A DNA stretch of 64,000 nucleotides from an uncultured Dorea sp. (GTDB taxonomy: Bacteria; Bacillota; Clostridia; Lachnospirales; Lachnospiraceae): NCBI GenBank assembly GCA_910584615.1, contig CAJUAM010000007.1, positions 1-64,000 on the forward strand, read 5' to 3'. The position numbers and the translations under genes were made by a program. Below the pieces are notes generated by a model. The model saw nothing but the letters and a program-made list of their open reading frames with translations, did no database searches and was not told where the DNA came from. The stretch's first letter is position 1, and every line of letters starts with the position of its first letter. Below, one piece after another: positions 21,276 to 30,194 of the stretch.

Positions 21276-24200
21276 TTAAACAGAATTTCCATTTAACGAA
21301 GAAACCTCAATTTTTTTAATTTTTCCTGTATTCTTTAGCCAAACAAAAATATCCTTAATTTGCTGTTTTCCAATCTTACTACCAATTTTCACTTCAAGCT
21401 CTTCAATTTTCTTTTCTACATTTATATAAAGTCTAGGAATATCAAAATTAATATTATCGACATTAGGTTTGTGCGAACAACGAATTAATCTTAGTTCACT
21501 TTCATACTCATAACTTTTAGTTTTAAAAAGAAAACGTACCTCATTTAATCTATCAGAAATAAACGTTCGGATTTCTGTTTTTGCACCTTCAAATGGTTGA
21601 TACTCGTCTAAGGAATTTTGAGCCTTTAAGTCTTCTAACCTTTTTTCTATTGAATAAATTGCCTCACCTATTTCCTCTAAATTTCTCAGAATGGAACCAC
21701 AATCATCCGTTTTAATTTGATTCATATCCAAATATTGAACTTTATATAGCGGATATTCATCATTTGTTGCATCATCTAATATCAAATCGACAAACTTGTC
21801 TTTTATATCAAAAAAATTTTCATCGAATTTTATTGCTACACCTTTTTCATTATCTCCATAAATGCTCCACATTTGAAAACTATCTTCAGATGTGGAAAAA
21901 CTTGTAATATATACATTACTATCTATCTTTGACTGTGTTTTTTTTGAATTTCCAATATAATGTTCAATATCAATATCCTTCAAAATATCCACTTGTCCCA
22001 ATAATTTATCAAACACTTTTCCTTCATAGGCATCATTCATATATACGCTGTTCCATAAACGTAGTTTAGGTGCATCTTCTTCATGTCTTATTAGCAAGTT
22101 ATTTAACGTATGTAATTTAGTATAATGATATGGTAATTTATTCGTAATACCATCACTTTTATAAGTAACTCGACACATATCTTTTATTTTTAAGATATAT
22201 TTATACATTTTTACTAAATTAGCCAAAATAAAAGACCTATCTTCTTGCTTAAAATAATGAAATGCTATGCTATCCATCAAAAATTGAAAAGCCATGTTCT
22301 CCCCACGATTAATTAGTTTTATATGACAAAAATCTGTAAATAATGTATTATTTTCATTAATCATATTTTTTTCTTTCAACTGAAATAATACAAAATCCGC
22401 AAGATGCGCAAAGCATTTCATACTAATAGGATTCGATGAATATCTAATTTTTTTTATGATATTCTCTTTTGTTTCATCATTTTTTTCCTGAAAATATAAT
22501 AAAATTGCACTTATTAACCATCCTGAATTTATTCCTATTTCATTTGCTTCTTTTTCAATCAAATTGTTAAATAAATTATAACATTCTTTATTTTTTCGAT
22601 TGTTCAACAAAATAATACCATTAAGGTATAAAGCTTTAATATTTTTGTTTTCAACATTCAAAACTGTTTTTAAATGCTCTTCAGCTAGTTGCCAAGATTC
22701 CAAATGAATATAACATTCAGCAATATTATTGTTTATTTCTAATATCTGCTTATCTCTTATAAAATCTTTTTGAAACTTTAAAAGTTCATTATAAACAATT
22801 AAAGCTTTATGATATTTTCCTTCTTGCATTAAACACCATCCATAATCAATTTCAGTCAATATATCTATATAATTGTGATTCTTTATTAATGCCTCTCGAA
22901 TCTCACTTAATATACCCCTAGCATGAGAAATTTCATATAAGTGCATTTTGCACTGTGCAAGATTGTAATACGCTTTAAAGCCGATACAACCTCTTGCAAT
23001 ATATGGTTTTTGCTCATATATATTTTTAAAACATACTTCTGCTCGGTCGTATTGCTTATTCTTAGCGTAAAATCTCCCCAATAAAAATTGTAAGCCGACA
23101 CTATTACCTAATCCATTTCTCCCTTCCAATTCTTTTATAATTTCTTCATAATTTTTATCTGTAAAGTTAAATCCCAATATGCATTTATACCAATTGATTA
23201 TTGCAAATCTATTTCCTTTTTCCTTCAATTCTTCAAAAATATGCCCTGCGTCTTTGTATTCTCTTTGCCCATCTTCACTAGTGCTTCCATAGTACTCTCC
23301 CCTTTTTCGATGACATACTCCAAGGTTGTTACTTGCATCAATATTACGTTCTCCACTGTTATCAATTTCATTTATAAGATTAAAAACCGTATATGCCTTA
23401 TCATATTTTGCATTTTTCCTATATATTATCCCAATATGTATCAGCGATTGTAATAGATATTCTAAAACATATTTATCTGAATCCTCTTTTTGTATATTTA
23501 CCATATACTCTTCTACTTCACTATCTGTAACTGCATTTTGTAATAATTCTTTCAAATCATCACAATTATATATTTTATCTTTAATATTTTCATCTATACC
23601 TTTTTCTAGTGTACGAATTAACGATAAAAATATTTCTTGAGCTTGTTTAAAATCATAGCTATAACGACTTACACGTCCAATATTTATTTTAGCATCTAAT
23701 AATAAATGTAACTTCTTCTCACAGCTTATATCTACTTTACTAATACTCTTTGTAATATCACAAAAAATAGTATGGGCTCGTTCATAATCGCTTTTTTTAC
23801 CTACATCTGCCGTATTGCGAAAATATTTCCCTTTATTTAGCATCAATAATAAATCTATTTCTCCAATATTAGAATAATCAATATGCTTTTCTAAACATTC
23901 AATCGCCTTTTTATAATATTCTCGAGATTTCTCAAACATTTCATTCTGACACTGAGCAAGCCGTAGGTAGATATTTCCTCGCACTAATGATACTACTTTA
24001 GATTCAACTTGTTTTTCTTGATTTACTTTTGCATTTACTTCCTCAATAAGATTTTCTAATGTTTTCGATTTTTGTTCTACATTATCAGATGAAATCTCAA
24101 ATCTTTTTTCAAATATATTATCAGCTTCATCATATTTTTCCTTTAAAAAAGAATATATATCATTTTGAAATCCATAATCTTTCCTAAAATATTCTTTCAT
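21276..24200 (-). CDS. Large TPR protein with C-terminal DUF2971-like domain
   Basis: A 974-residue protein. Residues about 60-600 are helical repeats of TPR type (for example NLAQCKMHLYEISHARGILSEI and NNIAECYIHLESWQLAEEHLKTVL). The last 270 residues resemble DUF2971 (LHTLNNLL...LWNSVYMNDAYEG, then VYITSFSTSEDSFQMWSIYGDNEKGVAIKFD). DUF2971 is poorly understood and often seen in defence neighbourhoods. It has no signal peptide. It stands alone, transcribed leftward, in a region that also has AbiH, Uma2 and toxin pairs. I suspect a sensor (TPR) plus effector arrangement, without proof. Confidence 0.7.
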   Translation of the reverse strand: MKEYFRKDYGFQNDIYSFLKEKYDEADNIFEKRFEISSDNVEQKSKTLENLIEEVNAKVNQEKQVESKVVSLVRGNIYLRLAQCQNEMFEKSREYYKKAIECLEKHIDYSNIGEIDLLLMLNKGKYFRNTADVGKKSDYERAHTIFCDITKSISKVDISCEKKLHLLLDAKINIGRVSRYSYDFKQAQEIFLSLIRTLEKGIDENIKDKIYNCDDLKELLQNAVTDSEVEEYMVNIQKEDSDKYVLEYLLQSLIHIGIIYRKNAKYDKAYTVFNLINEIDNSGERNIDASNNLGVCHRKRGEYYGSTSEDGQREYKDAGHIFEELKEKGNRFAIINWYKCILGFNFTDKNYEEIIKELEGRNGLGNSVGLQFLLGRFYAKNKQYDRAEVCFKNIYEQKPYIARGCIGFKAYYNLAQCKMHLYEISHARGILSEIREALIKNHNYIDILTEIDYGWCLMQEGKYHKALIVYNELLKFQKDFIRDKQILEINNNIAECYIHLESWQLAEEHLKTVLNVENKNIKALYLNGIILLNNRKNKECYNLFNNLIEKEANEIGINSGWLISAILLYFQEKNDETKENIIKKIRYSSNPISMKCFAHLADFVLFQLKEKNMINENNTLFTDFCHIKLINRGENMAFQFLMDSIAFHYFKQEDRSFILANLVKMYKYILKIKDMCRVTYKSDGITNKLPYHYTKLHTLNNLLIRHEEDAPKLRLWNSVYMNDAYEGKVFDKLLGQVDILKDIDIEHYIGNSKKTQSKIDSNVYITSFSTSEDSFQMWSIYGDNEKGVAIKFDENFFDIKDKFVDLILDDATNDEYPLYKVQYLDMNQIKTDDCGSILRNLEEIGEAIYSIEKRLEDLKAQNSLDEYQPFEGAKTEIRTFISDRLNEVRFLFKTKSYEYESELRLIRCSHKPNVDNINFDIPRLYINVEKKIEELEVKIGSKIGKQQIKDIFVWLKNTGKIKKIEVSSLNGNSV

Positions 24201-24424
24201 AATTTATTCCTTTCATATTATTAGATATATTCTATTTTACTTAATAAATTATACCTTTCTTCCTATTCCTCCACAATTCCCTACAATCCTCGACACATCA
24301 CGACAAACACATCTCACAGCATAACAGGAAATTTCTACCAATCTCACCCCAAAACCATAAAAACCACGTCAGATTTTCAACTTTAAAGTGTCTTATATGT
24401 AGAAACGTAAAGGAAAGCAAATCA

Positions 24425-24880
24425 ATGAATTGGTTAGAGAAAATCTCAGCAAACGATCATCTGTATAACAACCTGGCTTCATTTTTAGATCAATATGAAG
24501 AATCCGGTTTACAAACAGCACTGCAGTTATACCGCAACACACATCAAGTCTATATATGCAAAACTAAACAGGATAAGCAGTCTATAACAAAAATCAGTAT
24601 CTATGATATTATTTATCTTGAAATTCAAAAACATGACATCTCTGTCCATACTATACATGGAACATACCATAAATACGGATCATTAGCTAATGAATTAAGA
24701 CTCCTGTCCCTTTATGGCTTTCTTAAATGTACTAAAAACTGTATTGTATCGTTAAATCATATCCAGTCTATATATGGTGACGATATCTATCTCATTGACG
24801 GCACACAAATACATATGAGTAGAAAATACGCTTCAACTGTCATTATCGCTTTCTCACAAAGCAAACCTTTTAAAGTGTAA
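24425..24880 (+). CDS. LytTR-domain DNA-binding protein
   Basis: A 151-residue protein. Residues about 45-145 form a LytTR domain (ISIYDIIYLEIQKHDISVHTIHGTYHKYGSLANELRLL, then FLKCTKNCIVSLNHIQSIYGDDIYLIDGTQIHMSRKYAS). LytTR proteins usually carry a receiver domain and work with a histidine kinase. This one has only a short N-terminal helical part, and no kinase is nearby. It diverges from the TPR/DUF2971 gene across a 224-bp gap, so it may control that gene or itself. Confidence 0.85.
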   Translation: MNWLEKISANDHLYNNLASFLDQYEESGLQTALQLYRNTHQVYICKTKQDKQSITKISIYDIIYLEIQKHDISVHTIHGTYHKYGSLANELRLLSLYGFLKCTKNCIVSLNHIQSIYGDDIYLIDGTQIHMSRKYASTVIIAFSQSKPFKV

Positions 24881-25021
24881 GCAAAAAAAATAGGAACTTA
24901 ACCAAGAAATTTTCATCTCAGCTATATTATCCTCAATCTACCGTATCAGGGAGAGGGGGTATGTTTCCATCAGAAATATTTAAGTACCTACTATATATGG
25001 GTATACCCTCTGAAAAATCGT

Positions 25022-25062
25022 AAAAAATAGGACATACCAGACTTTTACATCCGATATGCCCC
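25022..25062 (-). terminator. Leftward terminator after the 85-aa gene
   Basis: Minus-strand stem GGGCATATC/GGTATGTCC (two G-U pairs) followed by TATTTTTT. A separate palindrome, GGGTATACCC (24999-25008), lies just beyond it. Confidence 0.55.
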
Positions 25063-25097
25063 ATACCCTGCACACTCAATCATTAATCACAATCTCA

Positions 25098-25355
25098 TCA
25101 CTTCTTAAGACCATTAACAAGCTTATCACGCTCCATCTTCTCTTGTTCAGCACGTTGCATAGCTTTTTCAAGATATGGATTCCACAATTCTTTACTTTGT
25201 TTTAATCGTTCGGTTTCTTCCCTTTTCCAAGCTTCTTTTTGCGCTTCTCTCTGTTTCGACTCCCGAAATATTTCATCAGCCAATCTATTATTCTTTCTGC
25301 ACTCAATATCATTTAATAATTTTGCTGCTCTCTTTTCTATATCTGTCATAATCAA
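25098..25355 (-). CDS. Charged helical protein, 85 aa
   Basis: Nearly all helix and charge (RESKQREAQKEAWKREETERLKQSKELWNPYLEKAMQRAEQEKMERDKLVNGL), likely a single long coiled coil. It lies 10 bases after the HNH gene and is co-transcribed with it. No family recognised; a partner or DNA-bridging role is only a guess. Confidence 0.5.
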   Translation of the reverse strand: MIMTDIEKRAAKLLNDIECRKNNRLADEIFRESKQREAQKEAWKREETERLKQSKELWNPYLEKAMQRAEQEKMERDKLVNGLKK

Positions 25356-25364
25356 AAGTCCTCC

Positions 25365-26642
25365 TTAATCATCAATTTCAATCTTCCAGTTCATCATAGC
25401 TTCATATACCTTATATGGAATTGCATCTTTATATTGTTCTGCCATATCTTTAATAAAATCTTCTTTGTATTCCTTATATCTGTTAAAAGCCAATTCAGCA
25501 GTATCAAACCATCCTAATTTAATCTGTTTACCCATAAATGACATAGCTGCACGATATTTCCTTTTATCATTATCATAATATACACCTATAGGGTAATCGC
25601 CCCTATCAGCTTTCCTGTCAAGAAATAACGTATTAATTGCATGGGGTACAAAACAACATGTTTCAGGGCTGTATACCTTATTCCCTTTAAAAACAATATC
25701 CTTATCTAAGTCATAAGGCATATCAGACACCTTATTCTGGTCATACCATAACTTAAAATTACAATAATTCAGCCATTCTTCGCAAACACTACACTCTCTG
25801 TATTGTGGCTGTCTCTCATGGAATTTTGCATTGTAACATCGGCTCAACATATCGTGCCATTTTAAATAGGACTCTGATTTACAGTCCACATTCTCGCTCC
25901 CGTGATAACCAATACCGCACATGGTAGGTTTCATTGCCCTTCTGCTCCAGTCATCCAGTTTAAATCTTATGTCATTTATAACTTTTATAATGAACTCTTC
26001 AGAATCATCACCTGTTCTATTAAAATGATTTCCGACAACCTTATACTGTTCTTTATTTAACGGATATAAATTTCTGTAATAATAATTCTCTTTATCGTGT
26101 CCGCTGTGCCATATATAAATATTGTTTGCTTTATCGGGATTCACAATAAATTCTTCTACTACTGCTTTAGCTGCATATAAAGGCACACTCTTGTATATCC
26201 ATTTTCCATCATAAAATACATTCTTCCTTAACGAATATCGCAATGATCCATTACTGTCATAGCCACCTTGTAATAGATTATATTTACCATTTGAAAACCT
26301 GATCACCCTCCCATAATTTGATAACCATGTATCTTTATAATCCATAAGCTTTACAAATGTTTCATCTGTTCCTAATAAAATAACTTTTAATTTTGAAGTA
26401 TCCAGTATTCTTTCAGAATTAATCTCTTTATACTGCCTTTCGATTAATATTTCAAGATCATCCGAAAATTCAATTTTATTCTTTTTAGCTAGATTATCCC
26501 GTTGTCTTTTATACTCACATTCTTTACACTCATTCAGATAATACGGATTATAAAATTTTCCTCTTATCAAACTAAATTTTTCTATTGGCAGTAATCTACC
26601 GCACTTTTTACATATTTTTGTCTGTGAAATTTCTGTATTCAT
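25365..26642 (-). CDS. HNH/AP2-like phage-type DNA-binding protein
   Basis: A 425-residue protein. The N-terminus has a zinc ribbon (CKKCGRLLP...CKECEY, four cysteines in residues 11-42). The middle (CGIGYHGSE, WHDMLSRCYN, CSVCEEWLNYCNFKLWYDQN, LDKDIVFKGNKVYSPETCCFVP) matches the HNH-like domain of phage and mobile-element endonucleases. The C-terminus (PIGVYYDNDKRKYRAAMSFMGKQIKLGWFDTAELAFNRY) is an AP2-type DNA-binding domain. It may be a homing-type nuclease or a regulator. The 350 bp upstream contain a candidate structured RNA. Confidence 0.75.
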   Translation of the reverse strand: MNTEISQTKICKKCGRLLPIEKFSLIRGKFYNPYYLNECKECEYKRQRDNLAKKNKIEFSDDLEILIERQYKEINSERILDTSKLKVILLGTDETFVKLMDYKDTWLSNYGRVIRFSNGKYNLLQGGYDSNGSLRYSLRKNVFYDGKWIYKSVPLYAAKAVVEEFIVNPDKANNIYIWHSGHDKENYYYRNLYPLNKEQYKVVGNHFNRTGDDSEEFIIKVINDIRFKLDDWSRRAMKPTMCGIGYHGSENVDCKSESYLKWHDMLSRCYNAKFHERQPQYRECSVCEEWLNYCNFKLWYDQNKVSDMPYDLDKDIVFKGNKVYSPETCCFVPHAINTLFLDRKADRGDYPIGVYYDNDKRKYRAAMSFMGKQIKLGWFDTAELAFNRYKEYKEDFIKDMAEQYKDAIPYKVYEAMMNWKIEIDD

Positions 26643-26701
26643 TTTTCTTATATTACTTCCTCCCGATATGCTAATAGATACGTCCGCTTATAAACGAACG
26701 C

Positions 26702-26729
26702 AAAAAAGAGAATCCAGGAATGGACTCTC
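26702..26729 (-). terminator. Intrinsic terminator of the candidate RNA
   Basis: Nine-bp stem with a 4-base loop and a six-T tail on the minus strand, upstream of the HNH/AP2 gene. Confidence 0.7.
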
Positions 26730-26960
26730 CGATATGCTTTATGTATTTAATTGTGCATTTTGCTCTTATGGCGACTTCGCATTTTTGAGAAATCGTGATT
26801 AGACCTTGATGGACTAATTCATATTAAATTACAGTTGTACCACCGTGGGACAACCTTTTTCTCAATTTTGTAAAAACTCATCTCTTTATACTGGCAGCAG
26901 TTGTGATAAAGTGTCACAACCGTTGTCCACAGCGGACAACACTATATTTTTTGCGGAAAC
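26702..26960 (-). ncRNA. Candidate structured RNA with three related hairpins
   Basis: No gene is present. A leftward promoter (TTGATA near 26990, 17 bases, GATAAT near 26965) precedes three hairpins with GTTGT...ACAAC arms. These are at 26922-26940 (7 bp perfect), 26900-26920 (7 bp perfect) and 26834-26854 (one mismatch). The region ends in a strong terminator, GAGAGTCCA/TGGATTCTC plus TTTTTT, at 26702-26729. The RNA would be about 255 nt, just upstream of the HNH/AP2 gene. Confidence 0.5.
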
Positions 26961-26994
26961 TGAGTAATGATTATATTATCAAGCCAGCGTCTAT

Positions 26995-27372
26995 TTATAT
27001 TTGATGTTCCAAAATCCATGACAAAATATTTTCATATCCTTTTTTCCCATCTGCCACATCAAGTATCAAATCTGATAATTCTTTCTGTGTATATTTCAAC
27101 TCATACCCGTTTACAGCAAGGAAAACCAACATTGTATGAACACCAATTCTTTTATTACCATCTATCATTGCATGATTCTTTACCAGTCCATAACATAATC
27201 TGGCCGCTTTTGATTGGATACTTGAGTACAATTCCTCACCGTCAAAAGACTGAAACGGACTTTCTAATGCAGAATCCAGCAACCCATTATCCCGAATTCC
27301 ACTGCTACCTCCCGTATCTTTTATTAATTGAGCATGAAGCAGCAAAACCTGCTCTTTTGTCAGACGTATCAT
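26995..27372 (-). CDS. doc: Doc-type Fic-fold toxin (death on curing)
   Basis: A 125-residue Doc protein. The Fic signature is HAMIDGNKRIG (about 71-81), the Doc version (HxxxDxNKR) of the Fic motif. The N-terminus (HAQLIKDTGGSSGIRDNGLLDSALESPFQ) is also typical of Doc. Doc phosphorylates elongation factor Tu and stops translation. It overlaps the antitoxin gene by 4 bases. Confidence 0.92.
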   Translation of the reverse strand: MIRLTKEQVLLLHAQLIKDTGGSSGIRDNGLLDSALESPFQSFDGEELYSSIQSKAARLCYGLVKNHAMIDGNKRIGVHTMLVFLAVNGYELKYTQKELSDLILDVADGKKGYENILSWILEHQI

Positions 27373-27611
27373 TGTGCCAATACCTCATATGCTTCTTTAT
27401 TTTTCGCAATCAATCTTTTTGAAATATTCATAATATCTTCATCTGAAGCACTGGAATCATTTTCAGCCTTGCTAAAGTCTATCACAAGATATCTCGGCAC
27501 ATTATTTTTTAAGATCACAGCAGTTCCATGTTCATCAACTAACCTTGCAACCCTAGAGAAGTTCTGGTTTGCTTCTGTTATAGAAACCATTGTATTTGTA
27601 TCAATTTTCAT
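27369..27611 (-). CDS. phd: Phd/YefM-family antitoxin of Doc
   Basis: Eighty residues from the ATG of MKIDTNTMVSITEANQNFS, after AAAGGAG. N-terminal Phd domain (VARLVDEHGTAVILKNNVPRYLVIDF) and a C-terminal tail expected to fill the Doc active site. The genes overlap by 4 bases, as in other phd-doc pairs. The operon is probably autoregulated. Confidence 0.9.
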   Translation of the reverse strand: MKIDTNTMVSITEANQNFSRVARLVDEHGTAVILKNNVPRYLVIDFSKAENDSSASDEDIMNISKRLIAKNKEAYEVLAQ

Positions 27612-27710
27612 AAACGGCAAACTCCTTTAACTAAATATTATGTCTATATTATATGCAATTTTTAGGATATATTCAACCTATTTTTAATTATATATAATCT
27701 CTTTGCCTTA

Positions 27711-28997
27711 TCAATACAACTCATCCAGACCGATAATATCCAAATTTCTTTCACTAACTGCAAATAACCCATGATTATCTTCACCATGAGTATCATTTTT
27801 GCAAGGTTCATCTTGTTCTACACAACCAGCATTTGCTAAGGAGGGTAGGTTCATTTTAACATCACACCCTGTAGGCATGTCCAGCATTTCCTCTATAGAA
27901 AAATCTTGTTCCATAGATGTAGGTTCTCCCCAATTATCATCTGATATGGCATTAACAAGATTACGTTTTCTCTTCTCCATATTTCTTTTCTTCTCAACTT
28001 TTCTGTTGACATAATCTACAACGCAAGGAATATTGTCAAATAAATCCTCATTTTTAATTTTATCAAAGATATCATCATATGCAGAAGAGCCTTCATCAGT
28101 ATCATTTAATTTTTTCTCATTACAAATATTCTTTGAATGAATATATTTATAAGTTTCAATCAACTCTGCATCTGAATAATTGCCAATATATTTGTCAAAA
28201 TCCCAAGATAACAGATTATAAATAGCAGCATATCTTTTATTTATTTTGGATTTTTCTGCCTTTACAAGTGTTTCTGTCTCTTTTAGTTTAAAAGTAGATA
28301 CATATTCGTTTGCAAACTGGACAATCCACTGTTTATCCTCATATCTGCCATAATGATTAGAAAAACTCATTATTTGCCCTGTTTCCTGATCTTTCTTATG
28401 TTGCATATGACGATAAATATAAATAATTTTCTCTGCTTCAAGAATAGAATTATACTCTATAATACGTGCTTTTGTTGTTCCGCACCAATCAGCTAATGTA
28501 TCTAATGTCATGAAGCCGACAAAATCAGTATGTTCTTCACATCCAACAGAATGATTATATGTACCTTTGTCATGGCAGATAGAACTAATCAAGATAATAA
28601 AATATCTCAATATTGCAAAATTATCCTTCTTTGTATCAATATTCATTATTCTACGCACTTCTTCAAGAGTAATTACTGTATAAAATATGCCTTTCCCTGT
28701 GTTCTGTTCAAAATGTAGGTTGCTCATATCAACAATAAATTCAGTAGTGGAAAATGCGTCTATCTTTTTGATTAAGCCCTTTTCTATAAATGTATTTAAG
28801 GCAACTTTAATATGATTCATACTTCTTCTTGAAATCTGCAAATGACTATATAATTCAAACACAATTGAATTATAAGTAATATACTGTAAATCTCTTTGTG
28901 AATCATATAAACTTCTTAATGCTATGTAAATTGCCATCTCATAATCACTCAAATTGTTATCTCTAACGACTATATTGTTTAAAAAAATCTTTTTCAT
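27711..28997 (-). CDS. Putative winged-helix replication initiator-like protein
   Basis: About 428 residues from MKKIFLNNIVVRDNNLSDYEMAIYIALRSLYDS. The first 110 residues (YNSIVFELYSHLQISRRSMNHIKVALNTFIEKGLIKKID) look like the winged-helix part of plasmid/phage replication initiators of the RepA type. A second HTH-like stretch (FVGFMTLDTLADWCGTTKARIIEYNSILEAEKIIYI) follows. The C-terminal 130 residues are acidic and disordered-looking. Two long GTAC-rich palindromes lie upstream, as expected for an initiator-controlled origin. A TTG start at 29027 is possible. The assignment is inference. Confidence 0.5.
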   Translation of the reverse strand: MKKIFLNNIVVRDNNLSDYEMAIYIALRSLYDSQRDLQYITYNSIVFELYSHLQISRRSMNHIKVALNTFIEKGLIKKIDAFSTTEFIVDMSNLHFEQNTGKGIFYTVITLEEVRRIMNIDTKKDNFAILRYFIILISSICHDKGTYNHSVGCEEHTDFVGFMTLDTLADWCGTTKARIIEYNSILEAEKIIYIYRHMQHKKDQETGQIMSFSNHYGRYEDKQWIVQFANEYVSTFKLKETETLVKAEKSKINKRYAAIYNLLSWDFDKYIGNYSDAELIETYKYIHSKNICNEKKLNDTDEGSSAYDDIFDKIKNEDLFDNIPCVVDYVNRKVEKKRNMEKRKRNLVNAISDDNWGEPTSMEQDFSIEEMLDMPTGCDVKMNLPSLANAGCVEQDEPCKNDTHGEDNHGLFAVSERNLDIIGLDELY

Positions 28998-29063
28998 AAT
29001 AAGTATCAGTTTCCTTTCCAATATCAAAATATAACCCTAAAGAATCATTAAAATATTTAAGGA

Positions 29064-29091
29064 GTACTTGATTACGATAGTAATTGAGTAC
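29064..29091. repeat. GTAC palindrome A upstream of the initiator-like gene
   Basis: Imperfect 28-bp palindrome with 12-base arms, GTACTTGATTAC and its near complement GTAATTGAGTAC (10 of 12 pairs). It ends in GTAC on both sides. Confidence 0.55.
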
Positions 29092-29135
29092 GCATTTATT
29101 AATCTTTTATAATAGAATTCATCATTATAATAACA

Positions 29136-29215
29136 GTATCAAATCGTACGTTTTCATGTACACTTTCAGCCATTCCAGTGGAGTAGAATGTACATCAAAT
29201 TGTACGAATTGATAC
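29136..29215. repeat. 80-bp inverted repeat upstream of the initiator-like gene
   Basis: 27-base arms at 29136-29162 and 29189-29215 match at 22 of 27 positions (shared GTATCAA, TCGTAC and ATGTACA blocks) with a 26-base spacer. It is a candidate origin, initiator operator or plasmid copy-control element. Confidence 0.6.
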
Positions 29216-29254
29216 CACGGGGAAATTCAATAATCATCCCATGTCAAATATGCT

Positions 29255-29461
29255 CTAATTTTCTCCCTTTGTTTCCTGCTTCTGGTTATTTTCCAATGCA
29301 ATCAAATCTAACGTGTTATAATATCCTGTTGTGCCATAAAACACTAAAAAGAAACCTCCTGATTTCGGATTTATACCACAACCAATAGGGAACATCCCTT
29401 TTTTAATCAATTGATTGCTCTGCTCAATGTTATAGTTGTAAATCACTTTTTTCTTACTCAT
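29255..29461 (-). CDS. Hypothetical small protein, 68 aa
   Basis: MSKKKVIYNYNIEQSNQLIKKGMFPIGCGINPKSGGFFLVFYGTTGYYNTLDLI..., with GGAGG upstream. Compact, with a glycine/aromatic-rich beta hairpin. Proteins of this kind (a motif of QxxxLIKxGxxxIGxGxNPKSxxxFxVF) are common on Clostridia plasmids, without known function. It is the last gene before the initiator-like gene's palindromes. Confidence 0.5.
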   Translation of the reverse strand: MSKKKVIYNYNIEQSNQLIKKGMFPIGCGINPKSGGFFLVFYGTTGYYNTLDLIALENNQKQETKGEN

Positions 29462-29551
29462 AAAAATAGTCCTCCAACACTTAAAATAATCATCAAAATA
29501 ATACTTCTCTTTTTATTTCTTCTTTTGGCAGAAATCACATTCGAAAATTTT

Positions 29552-29578
29552 AGGGGTATAGCAAACTTCGATACCCCT
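29552..29578 (-). promoter_or_regulatory. Intercistronic hairpin 9
   Basis: Perfect 7-bp arms AGGGGTA/TACCCCT with a 13-base loop, between the small zinc-finger-like gene and the 68-aa gene. AAAATTTT follows instead of a clean T-run, so termination is uncertain. Confidence 0.5.
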
Positions 29579-29694
29579 TATCTCATTTCTCTCAATATTC
29601 AGTTTTTATCTGTATTGGAATTTCTTTGTGCAGATTCACACAATAGAAATAGTTGATAGCCAGATTTTCTTAAATTCTATTTATACAGATTATC

Positions 29695-29868
29695 TTAATT
29701 ACTTTTCACTGGACACCATTCAGGACTTGTCTCAGGCAGATGATCCACACCAAGCTTACCCATATCATCTAATCTGTCCTCATGGTCACAATAATAAATC
29801 TTATTCCCGTAGTTATACATCCTCATAAATTCACATTCACTACATTTTTGTCTTTTACAATTATTCAT
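29695..29868 (-). CDS. Small cysteine-rich (zinc-binding-like) protein, 57 aa
   Basis: Reading MNNCKRQKCSECEFMRMYNYGNKIYYCDHEDRLDD...EWCPVKSN. Four to five cysteines with a histidine (CxxxxCxxC, then CxH and WCP) suggest one zinc-binding site. The ATG overlaps the stop codon of the HU gene, so translation is coupled. Function unknown; small zinc proteins of this pattern are common in phages and plasmids. Confidence 0.55.
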   Translation of the reverse strand: MNNCKRQKCSECEFMRMYNYGNKIYYCDHEDRLDDMGKLGVDHLPETSPEWCPVKSN

Positions 29869-30193
29869 CAATTACTTCAAACCTCTTTTCTCCTCTGATA
29901 TGTTTATCAACATCCTTTGAAATATTAAATTTGATAACTCTTCTTTCGGGAAGGCGTATTTTCTGCCTGTGTATCGTATCAAAAGCTACCCTTCCTTTTC
30001 GTGTATTGGATACGAATTTACCAAACCCTCTTAAATTAACGTCTTCACCGTCAATCATGCACTGTGATAGTTCTTCGAGAAATTCATTGATGATAAGCTC
30101 TATATCAACATATCTTAGCCTTTCCTTATATCCCGTTTTCCCAACATTTACCTTTTCCCATACTCTTCTAATTAATTCTGGCTTTAATATCAT
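29861..30193 (-). CDS. HU/IHF-family DNA-binding protein
   Basis: A 110-residue protein with the HU core: N-terminal helices (RYVDIELIINEFLEELSQCMIDGEDVNLRGFGKFVSNTRKGR) and the beta-arm end (HRQKIRLPERRVIKFNISKDVDKHI). HU proteins bend DNA and organise replication or recombination complexes. It carries a 20-residue N-terminal extension relative to HU. It is coupled to the small zinc protein gene downstream and lies 2 bases after the 150-aa gene. Confidence 0.85.
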   Translation of the reverse strand: MILKPELIRRVWEKVNVGKTGYKERLRYVDIELIINEFLEELSQCMIDGEDVNLRGFGKFVSNTRKGRVAFDTIHRQKIRLPERRVIKFNISKDVDKHIRGEKRFEVIDE

Positions 30194-30194
30194 T

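Noticed and set aside
26820..26885. Leftward frame MSFYKIEKKVVPRWYNCNLI inside the candidate RNA
   Set aside because: Only 20 codons, weak ribosome site, and it runs through the hairpin sequences; kept as RNA instead.
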